Shown here: piece after piece, positions 54,909 through 64,000 of the stretch
Position numbering within the stretch: position 1 is the first letter of the stretch
How the letters are laid out: each line of letters begins with the position of its first letter
Assembly: GCA_020744425.1 (NCBI GenBank)
Contig: JAGMUV010000002.1
Location: forward strand, 2,090,501 to 2,154,500
Source of the DNA: Dactylonectria macrodidyma
Taxonomy: Eukaryota; Ascomycota; Sordariomycetes; Hypocreales; Nectriaceae
Length of the DNA stretch: 64,000 nt
Reading direction: 5' to 3'
Made by a program: the position numbers and the translations under genes
Notes under the pieces: generated by a model
What the model was told of the DNA's origin: nothing
Database searches by the model: none
The model's input: only the letters and a program-made list of their open reading frames with translations

Positions 54909-55783
54909 TTTTTTTTTAATGATTTGCACCGATTTATGATTGTACTACTATACATACTTTATGCTTCTTTCGCGGCGTGGCTGTGTTTTTGTATTCCTCG
55001 CTGGGAGGACATTCGGGATTCTCTTCGTTTTTCACTTCACTCGACTTCACGATTCATGACGAACGGTCCTCCCGACGACTTGGACCGCTGTTCAACAGGG
55101 TGTACATCAAGCATTGCCCGACGACATACATGCACATGCGCGAAAACGAACAGAGACACGGGGGGGATTGAATCGCATTTGCAACGGAGTGCTTCTGGTC
55201 TCATCCAGAACGATCATGGCATCGGAGCTCAATAAAGACAAAGGGACTTCTGGGGATTCTTTTTAAGGAAATGTCGGATAGGGGAACGGATTGGCATTCT
55301 GGGCATGGGTAACCGGCACCAAGGTTAATGTATGATATGGCGGGGGTCGCATAAAGCAGATCCATTACTTGTCGATTAATGAACGGCATACATTGTGTCG
55401 GCGAATTTTTGGCTTCTGCCTCTACTTTCCGTTTCTTTCTGTGTGACGAAATTGTAATCATTCAGACACCTTGAATTTCGAAACGATGACTTCTATTGGC
55501 TTCCCATGGGCTGTGGCGCTGAGTCAGGCCGACAGAGGCTCTCATCAGGCACAGCGGCTCCACAGGTTCCTTAGGTAGCTGAAGAGGAGGGAGGTCCTAA
55601 ATCACACTCAGACATATGTTTTTAAACCAGCACTTTAGCAGGTCATTCTTGCGGACTTGGTTGACACAGACCCCAAGACCACCGGGTTTACTGCTCCATA
55701 CCATCGCATCTCGCACATTATTGTCACAGAATCAACTCGTGAATCGCAGCAAGACCCACTGGCGCAAATCCCACCTCGACGCA
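54909..55783. other. Intergenic region and leader of TPT1
   Basis: About 875 bp separates two rightward genes. A T-run right after the upstream stop (54908-54917) and AT-rich DNA may hold the 3' end. An open extension of the TPT1 frame begins at an ATG at 55616 and is discussed as a possible alternative start. No other coding potential was seen. Confidence 0.45.
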
Positions 55784-56900
55784 ATGGCGGGAGATTCAAA
55801 GGGAGCCGAGTCGTCGGAGCGGGCGCTCGAGGCGCTCGAGGACAGGGTGTTCGGCAAGGTAAAGCGAGAGAGGCGAGGCGGAGGTAGTCGAGGCAAAGCA
55901 GGAGGAGGCAGGGGAGGCGGAGGGGGACTGAGTCGTGAGATACAGGTGTCCAAGGCCTTGTCGAAGCTGCTGAGGCATCAGGCGGAGAACGCAAATATCC
56001 CGTTGGACGGGGAGGGGTTTGCGCCGTTGAATCAAGTGGTGAGTTGGGCTTGCAGTGGATGAGATGAAGAGTGTCTGTGCTTGCGTGTGTGGTCGAGTGG
56101 CTCAGGTTTCGCCATCATCGCCATCATCGCCATCATCGCCATCATCGCCGTCATCGCCATTCGTCCATCCCGGCTTCATAAGCCTAGTCTATCTAACATT
56201 GTGTCTGTAGCTCGCCTGGGGCCCGTTAAAGTCCCTCAACGTCACGCTGGCCGACATCCAATCCATCGTCAGCTCCAACGACAAGCAACGCTTCTCCGTC
56301 AAGCTCGTCAACGGGGACCTCGTCTCGCTGGCAAGGGCTAGTGCTGACGCCAGCACTGATGCTGCCGACTATCTTATCCGAGCCAACCAAGGCCACTCGA
56401 TCAAGCTCGAGTCGGCGGCCCTGCTCTCGCCCATCACCGAGGCCGCGGGTAACGTGCCGGCCCGGGTGCTCCACGGGACGTACTTTTACTTCTGGCCGCA
56501 GATCGTCGCGGCCGGCGGGCTCAAGGTCATGGGCCGAAACCATGTGCACTGCTCGACGGGGACGCCCGAGGAGGGTGTAGTCAGTGGCATGCGCCGGGAC
56601 GCCGAACTGATCGTTGAGATCGACGTGGCCGCGAGCCTGGCCGACGGCCTCACGTGGTGGCGCAGCGACAACGGCGTGCTGCTGACCGAAGGCGATGCGG
56701 AGGGCGTGTTGAGCTCTCGATACTTCAAGGCAGTCACGGGGCGCCAGATCGACGTCGGCGTGCTGTGGCAGGATGGTCAGTGGGTGGCCGATATACCGGC
56801 CGGATTCAAGATCAACCCGCCGATGGGGAAGGGACGGGGAGGAGGAAGAGGAGGAGGGGGGGGGGGAAGAGGTGGACACGGTGGTCGACGTGGTTCATGA
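55784..56900 (+). CDS. TPT1: tRNA 2'-phosphotransferase Tpt1
   Basis: Two exons, 55784-56038 and 56211-56900, give 314 aa. The 172-nt intron (GTGAGT...GTAG) contains a 9-bp tandem repeat. Tpt1 removes the 2'-phosphate left at the splice junction of ligated tRNAs, transferring it to NAD+ to form ADP-ribose 1'',2''-cyclic phosphate; it is the last step of fungal tRNA splicing. Motifs: ALSKLLRHQAENANIPLDGEGF (Arg-His pair near 62-64, only part quoted elsewhere), HGTYFYFWPQIVAAGGLKVM, RNHVHCSTG and SGMRRDAELIVEID, covering the conserved catalytic Arg/His residues. Both ends are Gly/Arg-rich (RGG-type), which is unusual and may aid RNA binding. The start is chosen at MAGDSKG for its better context. 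It is convergent with the dsRBD gene, with 199 bp between. Confidence 0.93.
56111..56155. repeat. 9-bp tandem repeat inside the TPT1 intron (5 x GCCATCATC)
   Basis: Four perfect GCCATCATC units and one GCCGTCATC unit occupy the middle of the intron, between the donor (56039) and the acceptor (56210). The insertion probably explains why this intron is longer than most in the window. Confidence 0.88.
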
Positions 56901-57099
56901 TGAACAGATCAAAGGTCATGATCCCCCCCGATAGCAAGAAAAAGAAAAGAAGCTCTGGTATTCAGTGCTGCGCTGCCACAAGCTATCCTGCCACCTTCAA
57001 TGTCATTGACCTAGTCTGAATACCTCCATGGCCAATATCAAATACGCCTTTCCCATGTTTTAGTTCTCCACCTAGTCCCCAAACCAACTCGGTACGTGC

Positions 57100-58289
57100 T
57101 TAGAATCTGCTGTTGAGCATCGTCTTCATGTTCTTCTTCCTGATCCGCTCCTCACCCACGAGCCATGCAAAAACCTGCTCCGCCATCTCGATCTTGGCCT
57201 GCTCTTTGCTTAGAATGTCTCGGACGACGCCCATGTCACCGGGCATCCGCCCGTCGGCCCAAAGGGATGGCTGGCCATACCAACGGCCGGCCTCATCAAG
57301 CTTGATGTTGTACTTAGGGGGGTCGATGCCCAGGTTCTTGCATTTTTTCTCGATCCGTTTGAAGAGCGAGGGGCTTTCTGTCTCCTCGTCTTCGTTGGCA
57401 TAGCTGTTGGAGTTGTTGCCGGATCTCGGCATTTCAGGTGTCCTGCTTGTCTGTCCTGGAGGAGCGATGGATGCTCCGTTTTGTCCCTCAGCGTCTCCGA
57501 TTCTGATTTTGTTACGTCCAAGGGAGTTTTGAGGCGAGGGTGGCTGGTGAAGATAGCCACCATTGTCATTGAATTCGTCTCTGCCTTTGCCTTTGCCACT
57601 GTGGTTGTCATTGTAATTCTCATTCATGCCGACATCATAGTCATAATCGTCATTCTCTGCCTGCTCTTCCTTGACTGCGTCGTCATTGACGTGGCTACCA
57701 GAAGAGGCACCCGACCTCGACGAGCTGCTCAGCCAAGCCATTGCCTGCCTTGCCGCGAACTGTTTTGCTTTCTAGATTGCACTTGTCAGTGTCGAGTCGA
57801 CCAGGCATACCTCGATAACCAGCACACGTACCCTTTTCTGCGAGAAGGTAGGAGCTGCCTCGCCGTTGCCGTATCCAAAACCCTCCCTAGGGAATCGGCC
57901 CTTGATGTCAGGGATTTGGTACCACGCGCGAAAGCGTGTCTGTCCAGTGGAGGGCTCGATCATCTCTTCCTCCTCGGGCTTGGACAGATTGCCGTCGCCC
58001 CGTTTTTGAAGCCGCTCTGAGACATGCAAATGGTGTTAATGGCCATGCTTCACAAGAGTTAAAAGGGTTCGGATTCGGGCTTGCCTTGGAGGTCCCCAAT
58101 GTAGTTGCGATCATCAATATCTGGTTCTGTGCTAGGCAACATGATGATGGAAAGGGCAGTGCGCATAGCCGAGTTGAAAGGGTAAGGCTTGCCGTGCTCT
58201 CTCTCATAAGCCTTCCAGAGACTGAGCTGGGATTCCAAGACGTTTAAGTCAATGGGTGTGGCGTCAGATTGGGAGTTGTTAGGAGCCAT
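57100..58289 (-). CDS. Protein with two double-stranded RNA-binding domains
   Basis: Three exons on the minus strand, 58085-58289, 57832-58016 and 57100-57771, give 353 aa. Intron 1 uses a GC donor (AG|GCAAGC at 58084) with a CAG acceptor, giving YIGDLQ|ERLQKRG. Intron 2 is GTACGT...CTAG. Residues about 62-146 form one dsRBD-like unit: NYIGDLQERLQK, FRAWYQIPDIKGRFPREGFG, then the basic helix KAKQFAARQAMAWL. After an acidic, Asn/Asp-rich linker, residues about 266-340 (LFKRIEKKCKNLGIDPPKY ... IEMAEQVFAWLVGEE) look like a second, degenerate dsRBD. No RNase III, helicase or deaminase domain is present, so it is a stand-alone dsRNA binder of unknown role. It is convergent with TPT1. Confidence 0.75.
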
Positions 58290-59345
58290 TGTGATGCGTT
58301 TTGTGTTGTACTGTGTAAGGCCACTTGCAAGTACTTAGCTATTATTGAGAAATTGCCGAGAGATTGCGAAAGAGTCGAGAGACGAGCGGCATGTAAGGGT
58401 GGGAATGTCGAGATAGAAATAGACCCGCTAGCATGGCGATGGATGCAACCGCTCAACCACCCGGCAACTGGCGCTCGACTAGAGAAAGGTGCGCGCAATT
58501 TGAGGCACCTGACGCTGAAGAGGCCTTGTATGATGAGACCTTGCCTGAGTGGCCTTGGTCGAGAGGCCTGTGGCTGCAGTAGCTTGGGGGGCCTCCCAAA
58601 TGCCTGCAAATAAGGCTACGAATAGCAGGAGAGATTTGTCGGATGTGGCAGCACTTTTGAAATGAGCGATAAGACGATGAGACGATGCGACGATGTGCTG
58701 CTTAGTCGTGGCTCGCAATTTGGGTTGCTTAGTAGGCTGTGGCTGTGACGAAGGTCGCAGAAATTGGCCGACACTTGCTGCGGTAGGGTTAGGTTGATGG
58801 AAAGGCGTTCTACTACTTTAATTCCCGTCCCGGAGACGAAGAACCGTTGGGGTACAACTCAAAATCATCAAGGTAGAATCAATAAGTTCAGTTAGAGCGT
58901 TGGAGATCTTCCTACCAACGCGAGAAGTCACATGCGGATGGCCCCGCAGTGGCGTCTTATTCGACACAGCTAATTGTCTGGACAAGTGCTGGATACCTAT
59001 CTCCATGTTTCCACTTGAATAAGACACCCAAAATCCTTAGGTATCCAACATAGGCCACCAAGGACAAGGTCGACGAAGGCACTGATTATGCCCTCTTGCA
59101 CTACTCGCTATTACGGAAACCCAGGATCTCCCCCCCCCCCCCCCCCTTGCAAAGAGTCCCACGCGCACATGCTTGGTTGGGACTGGACCGATGACAATGG
59201 AAGCTCGATGACGTGTTGTTGCGCAGCCGAACCGACCTACCACTGGGGTATCTACTCATGGAAATAACAACGCCTTGCTGCCTGACACCATGTGCACTTT
59301 TCAGGCCTATGCGAACCAGCTTTCTTCGCCATTCCTCGCCATTCC
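58290..59345. other. Intergenic region between two leftward genes
   Basis: About 1 kb lies between the dsRBD gene start and the EFG1 stop. It contains a second run of 17 C (59130-59146). Open frames at 58244-58613 run on both strands and have no recognisable domain. Nothing else was seen. Confidence 0.45.
59130..59146. repeat. Poly-C tract (17 C)
   Basis: A homopolymer run of 17 C lies about 180 bp beyond the stop of EFG1 and 840 bp upstream of the dsRBD gene. It is as long as the tract at 9669 and is a likely length-error site in assembly. Confidence 0.8.
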
Positions 59346-60324
59346 CTAGCCTTCTTCAAAGAAGCCCCCGTCGTCGCTGTCGTCGTTGTCCTTATTGTTG
59401 GTTACTGCTCCAGTCTCGCGCATCAATCGTCTGCGCTCCCTCCGGTTCATCGCGACTGATTCGTCTCCCTTCTTCTGGGGTACCTCGGCTTGCTTCTGAT
59501 TTCTTGGCTGCGCCTTTGCAGGAGGCTTGCTCTGAGGCTTGTCATGCGACCGTGACCGTAATTGTGACTGCGTCGTGGCGGGCTTCTGTTTCTGCTGTTT
59601 GCCCCCAGGCTGGCTTCCGCTTTGCGCCTCGATTGACGATTGTCTTTCTCGCACCATTCGCAGTGCAGAGGGACCTCCCTCCATTGCCCGCTCTATCACC
59701 GACCACATGGGCGGTCTCTCAGCTTCTAGCAATGCCTTCGTCTTGGCAGCTTTATCCTCGTCATTGTCGTCCTTGGTCGTGTCCGACTTGTACAGGCTAA
59801 CGTAAGTTTCGAGATGGGGAAAATTCTGGGCGTATGCCTCGTCTACTTCGGCAATGTGCAGGTGTCGCTTCAGCTCCTCCGTCTCTTCTGGGGAGATGGC
59901 CTGGTCGAGCCTCTTCCGGACCTGTCTTGCTAATCGTATGGCCTTCTTTCGTTCTAAATTTCGTGTATAAGCCTCTTACAAGCAATCTTCACCCCAACCC
60001 GGTCTACTTACCAAAAAAGCGGACCATGTGATACTTGCCGATCATGGCGCTGCGTTTCTTCTGGACGGCCTTGTCGGAGATGGTGGTCTTGTGCGCAGCC
60101 AGCTCGCGTTCGAGGTCATTGCGGACGTTGGCGGGCAATTCCGAATTTCGTTGCAGGAGTCGTTCGATGTTGCGCACGCGCTTCCTTGCCCATTGGGAGC
60201 TTCCTTCGCTAGGTCGGTTCTTGGATATGCCACTCTGCTTCTGCTTCTTGAACGAGCCGCTCGAATACGGTTCAGGAGAGTCGTGCTCCGCGGAGCCGAC
60301 TTGACCAAAGTCTCTCTTGCCCAT
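59346..60324 (-). CDS. EFG1: rRNA-processing protein Efg1
   Basis: Two exons on the minus strand, 60012-60324 and 59346-59953, give 306 aa. The 58-nt intron (GTAAGT...TTAG) joins [16 protein letters not shown]. The N-terminus is short and hydrophilic, followed by the family core: KKRVRN-like [50 protein letters not shown] and [19 protein letters not shown], a long basic coiled coil. The C-terminal third is Lys/Gln/Pro-rich and ends in an acidic patch ([14 protein letters not shown]). Efg1 is a nucleolar factor of the early small-subunit processome, needed for 18S rRNA maturation. Its start is divergent from SEA4, 595 bp away. Confidence 0.92.
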
Positions 60325-60919
60325 TGCGAATTGGGGTTGGCTGGTGCTGACGCGAAATGTGGTCGAGTGGTGTTCAACACCTTGGATTATCGTCGGTAAG
60401 CTTTACAAACTGGTTGTACGAGTCGCTGAGTGACGGCAACTTTTTTCTGGCTTGTGGGGAGCAAAGGAAGAATTGATCTGCCGAATCGATATCTTATCAG
60501 CGGTGACCAAACTGGGGTTAGCGTCCTGTCTTCGGTGGCGGGTAGGCGGGGCCCTTTTTGGGTAGTGCGCAAGTGCATTACTCCAGACTTCAAAGTCAAT
60601 GTGTGGGAGCTGGACAACCAATGACCGCCTCTCCACCTTGGGCCGCAACTGATTGAGAAGCCATGCGATACATGTCCTTCACTTCGAATGGCTCCCGATT
60701 GTGGCTTCTAGACAAATTCACTACTTGAACCCTTCTCATCCGTCTTCTCAAAATCCCTGATCCCCTGGAAGCTGTCGCCTGATCAATTGGGTCTTGTCTG
60801 CCTACTCCATCACCACAAACGCGCTGTCGTCTTCACAGGCAATCTCTCTTGGCTGAGGATATTTTATACTCTTTTTTCCACCCTAGGTACCTGGCGGTTG
60901 AAGTTGACATCCTCTGACT
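60325..60919. promoter_or_regulatory. Divergent promoter between EFG1 and SEA4
   Basis: A 595-bp spacer lies between two start codons pointing outward, linking a ribosome-biogenesis gene with a TORC1-regulator gene. A GATATCTTATCAG stretch near 60487 contains GATA-type sites on both strands. No TATA box or PAC/RRPE-like element is convincing by eye. Confidence 0.4.
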
Positions 60920-63900
60920 ATGGATCGGCCTGAGCCTGGCCTGGTCAAATGGTGCACCCAGCCCTCTGTCGACAGCTTCATCCACATCAACCTTCAACAC
61001 CGTGTCGTTCAGGTCTATGAGCCGACCGGGCACGCGCGTGCCGGGCGGTTTGATTACAAAAAGGGCTTCCGTCATGATGACGTCCCACCTCTCACAACGT
61101 ACGACTGGTCTCCGACGAACCCAGGTCTTCTGGCCGTCGGCACTGGCACCGGCATCGTGAACCTGCTGAAGATCGACGATGGCTCCAATGCCTATGTTGA
61201 ACTCAGCCTGAAGATGTCTCGCACTTGCCAAGCTGTGGCCTTCAACACTACCGGGCTCTTGGCGGTCGGCCTTGACCGTGTCCGCATGGACCAATGTCTG
61301 CACGTTTGGGACGTCAACCGCCTTTCGTCGGTGGACAAGAACACCAAAGGCTTTCCCTTGGACGCGGCTAACATAACGGATCCTAAATACCGCCTGGAGC
61401 CCAGCGTTTCAGTATCTAGCGTCAAATTCTTCGAAGACAGTCCCCAGACACTCGTCGTTGGTATCAAAGCCCAGGGACTACGCATTCATGATCTTCGGGG
61501 TAAGGGACCCTCTTGTGGAGTCACAAACTCATCCTTGCTGACCGATTTCACTTGTTTACCGCAGATCCCGGAAGTGTCATCACTTTCCAGACGAAATGTA
61601 ACAACAATCTTACAGTTGATAATGACCCTAACTACTTCGCCTCATCTGCTCTTGACCACCCCGGAATCATGATTTGGGATCGGCGCGCTACATCGAGGCC
61701 AGTGGCCTCTCATGACTACTTGCAGGCAGTCGATGAAGACAAGCTGCCCTGGGGAGGCGCCCTACGGCTTGATCGCGTAATTGAGACGGATTCCGATGCG
61801 TTCTTGGCAGAGGGCAAACATTCGCTCATCCGTTCACTCAAATACTCCCGTGATCAGTGCGGTCTCCTCGCCGTGCTCTCGCGTACTGGTCAGCTCAAGG
61901 TTTTGCAAACTAACAAGGAGAACCCAACCGCCCTAGAAGAAAGCGGCCCCGAGCTTTTGCAAGTCCAGAAATCACATGAAATGGATGTCTCGTATGTGGA
62001 GACGTCAAGGAAGAACGACCGAATAGTTGCCTTTGACTGGGTTCCGCTTGGCTCGACCGTTCTACGACCGAGACTACTCGTTTTGAGGGCAAATGGAAAC
62101 TTTGACATTTTGGAACAGCCGTCTAACACGGCTGACCACGTCTTCAAGCTTGTTCCATGGCAGCCCCCCCATCGTGGACTACAAGGTGCGTCAAAAGGAG
62201 CCTACAGTCTGACAACGTCTCTAAAATTTGCGTAGAGGGCGCTCCATATCATAGCATGATGGAATTCGAGCCTTCACAAGCCTCTGCAATCTTGGGACCG
62301 CTCCTGATAGAGCAGAGCTTGGCAGAAGTTGCCCTGTTTGGACCGGAGAGCGCCAAAATCAGAGCGGATGTAGAAACGGCGCTGAAGTCCAACACAATCT
62401 CATCAATAACGATAGATGACATTGGAGCAACCAAGACCCCATTGCCGGAAGAGTTTCACAGTTCCAAGTCCGTTGGCGCCAAGGTGCGGGCATTGCGTGC
62501 GTTTGTCCGGGATGAGTTCAAGCCGTCTGCTTCAGGGAACGGCGTGAAGCCGCGCGTTGGCGACACTAAGTTGGTTCAATCCGAAACTAGCAAGTTGACT
62601 TTGGCTTCAGACAGCCTGGGATCATGTCGCGAGATTCACGACGCGCTGCTCACTTCTTTAGCAGAGGCTGAGGGTCTCCCGAGGGAGGCACAATGTGTGA
62701 TTGACCACACCATGCTGCTGCGTGCCAAGGAGAAATACCTTTTCGATGCAGCAGAAAATCGAGATATTGTCGCGGATGACCCCTGGGTTAAATATGTCTG
62801 GGATTGGATTGCAAGTGAGTAGACTGCTGGCCTTATGTTTATTTGACCTGTGTGACTGACCCTTCACAGGTGCCGAGGATACCGCAGACGACGGTGGCTT
62901 GATTCTATCTAATATCGACCTCAGTTACATGGGTGTTCACTCTATCTGGACGAATGATCTGGGTAAGATACACAAGATTTAACAAGCGCTGGATATTGAC
63001 CGTGCTAATAACTGACAGGCCGTAATCCTGGGCTGAGGCTGCCATCTGGAGCAACTGTGCCAGATCGGTCCGTCTGGGAACGCGCCATCGGCGCCTACTG
63101 CAAAAAGCGCCATCTACCCAAGTTTGATGGTGCTCCCACCAAGTATCCTCACCACCGCCAGCTCTGTCTCGAGGTTTGCGGCTGGGGCGACTCGGAGAAG
63201 CACGACCCCAAGGGTCGTAACCGCAAGGCAGACCCGGAGTATCCGACGACGATCCATACCATGGTTGCTGCCAGAGCGCTGTTCACGGGTGACACCAAGG
63301 AGGCGATCCAAATCCTAAAGAAGGCCAGTTCAGCGCATCCGGAGCTGCTCTTCGTGTCCCTTGCACTACAGCTGATGGGCCGTGGCGATAAGAAGTCGGC
63401 TGAAGAGCAACTAGACTTTGACGAAGCTGTGGCATCCAAGACGGACCCCTATCTGCGAGCCATCTCGTCTCTGATTGCGACGGGCGACTGGGCCGCCATC
63501 GCCAACCAGCCCTCGCTACCGCTATCAGACCGCGCCTATGTCGCAGTTCGAAACCTCGACGACGACCTGCTCACCGTCTGGCTCAAGGAACAAGTCGCAC
63601 AGGCCGTGGCGGACGGAGACATCGAGGGCATCGTCTTGACGGGCATCACAGAGACCATGGTGGACATTTTTGCCCGCTACATACAGAAGTTCCACGACGT
63701 CCAGACGGCCACTCTCGTCCTCTCCATCTGCGCGCCCCGGTACATCGACGACATCCGCTGCACCGCCTGGCGCAACGCCTACCGCGCTCGTCTCCAGCGC
63801 CACAAGCTCTTCTTCCAGCGCACCAAGTTCGACGTCGAGTCCACTAAGCGCTCCAAGCGCGACGGCACCCCGAGCCTCAAGCCGCCCTCGCGCCAGATCG

Positions 63901-64000
63901 CCCTGCGCTGTGTCTTCTGCGACGCTGAAGCCTCGCTCGCAAACACCCGCCATCCCGGCACCCAAGCCGCCGCTGCCGCTGCCGCCGCCTCCGGGCCGGC
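60920..64000 (+). CDS. SEA4: SEA/GATOR2 complex subunit Sea4 (Mio homologue), 3'-partial
   Basis: Five exons are visible, 60920-61499, 61565-62185, 62236-62814, 62870-62962 and 63019-64000 (open at the window edge), giving at least 951 aa. All introns are 50-65 nt and phase 1. The N-terminal half is a WD40 propeller (YDWSPTNPGLLAVGTGTG, CQAVAFNTTGLLAVGLD, LHVWDVNRL, HPGIMIWDRRATSRP, IRSLKYSRDQCGLLAVLSR). The middle is alpha-solenoid-like (WERAIGAYCKKRHLPKFD, ARALFTGDTKEAIQILKKA). Near the edge a CVFC pair (Cys 922 and 925) is the likely start of the C-terminal RING/zinc module, followed by an Ala-rich loop. Sea4 belongs to SEACAT, the yeast GATOR2, which acts at the vacuole to relieve SEACIT/GATOR1 inhibition of TORC1 in amino-acid signalling. 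WDR24/WDR59-type Sea2/Sea3 were considered; order and motifs fit Mio best. Confidence 0.9.

Noticed and set aside
56341..56580. Alternative frames inside TPT1 exon 2
   Set aside because: Shadows of the GC-rich TPT1 coding frame, which has the family motifs.
58770..58800. TAGGGTTAGG-like string considered as telomeric repeat
   Set aside because: A single partial unit only; not a telomere array.

Overview
This window is nuclear DNA of a filamentous ascomycete, most likely a Sordariomycete and possibly Hypocreales. The evidence is short GT-AG introns (about 45-120 nt) with CTAAC/CTGAC-like branch sites, moderately GC-rich coding DNA with C/G-ending codons, and genes typical of Pezizomycotina. 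Intergenic DNA carries short palindromic TACCTAGGTA-type and TACGGAGTA-type motifs, which I associate with this class. There are no bacterial, phage, CRISPR, rRNA or recognisable tRNA features. Exon joins were built by hand from reading frame, splice consensus and remembered family consensus.

Layout. 0.3-5.8 kb: complex I assembly factor NDUFAF2/N7BML-like (-), a long calponin-homology (Scp1/transgelin-like) protein (+), and a TPR+MYND+SET methyltransferase (-). 5.8-10.1 kb: intergenic, with one copy of a 235-bp inverted-repeat element. 10-16.3 kb: 6-phosphogluconolactonase (+), an unknown basic/coiled-coil protein (-) and an unknown proline-rich protein ending in a Cys-rich zinc module (-). 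16.3-20.2 kb: intergenic. 20.2-27.8 kb: a five-exon DHA2-type MFS transporter (+), a TBC1D5-like Rab GAP (-) and, divergently, a protein with clathrin/adaptor-type motifs (+). 27.8-32 kb: intergenic, with the second and better preserved copy of the inverted-repeat element (a MITE). 32-39.6 kb: triple-KH RNA-binding protein (+), Hut1-type nucleotide-sugar transporter (+) and a Msg5-like dual-specificity phosphatase (-). 39.6-51.2 kb: an unusual stretch of about 11.6 kb with no supported gene. 51.2-64 kb: a large serine/proline-rich unknown protein (+), tRNA 2'-phosphotransferase Tpt1 (+), a protein with two dsRNA-binding domains (-), rRNA-processing factor Efg1 (-), and the Sea4/Mio subunit of the SEA/GATOR2 complex (+), cut by the window end.

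The genes form no operon or biosynthetic cluster; this is core-genome housekeeping DNA. Loose themes are RNA metabolism (KH protein, Tpt1, dsRBD protein, Efg1), endolysosomal trafficking and TORC1 signalling (TBC GAP, adaptor-motif protein, VBA-like transporter, Sea4) and carbohydrate or secretory metabolism (6PGL, Hut1). Several gene pairs are divergent with short shared promoters (25.0-25.7 kb, 60.3-60.9 kb). The less ordinary items are the MITE pair, the 11.6-kb gene desert, the adaptor-motif protein, the RRxS-repeat protein, the zinc-module protein and the two-dsRBD protein. I did not find a clearly new multi-gene system.
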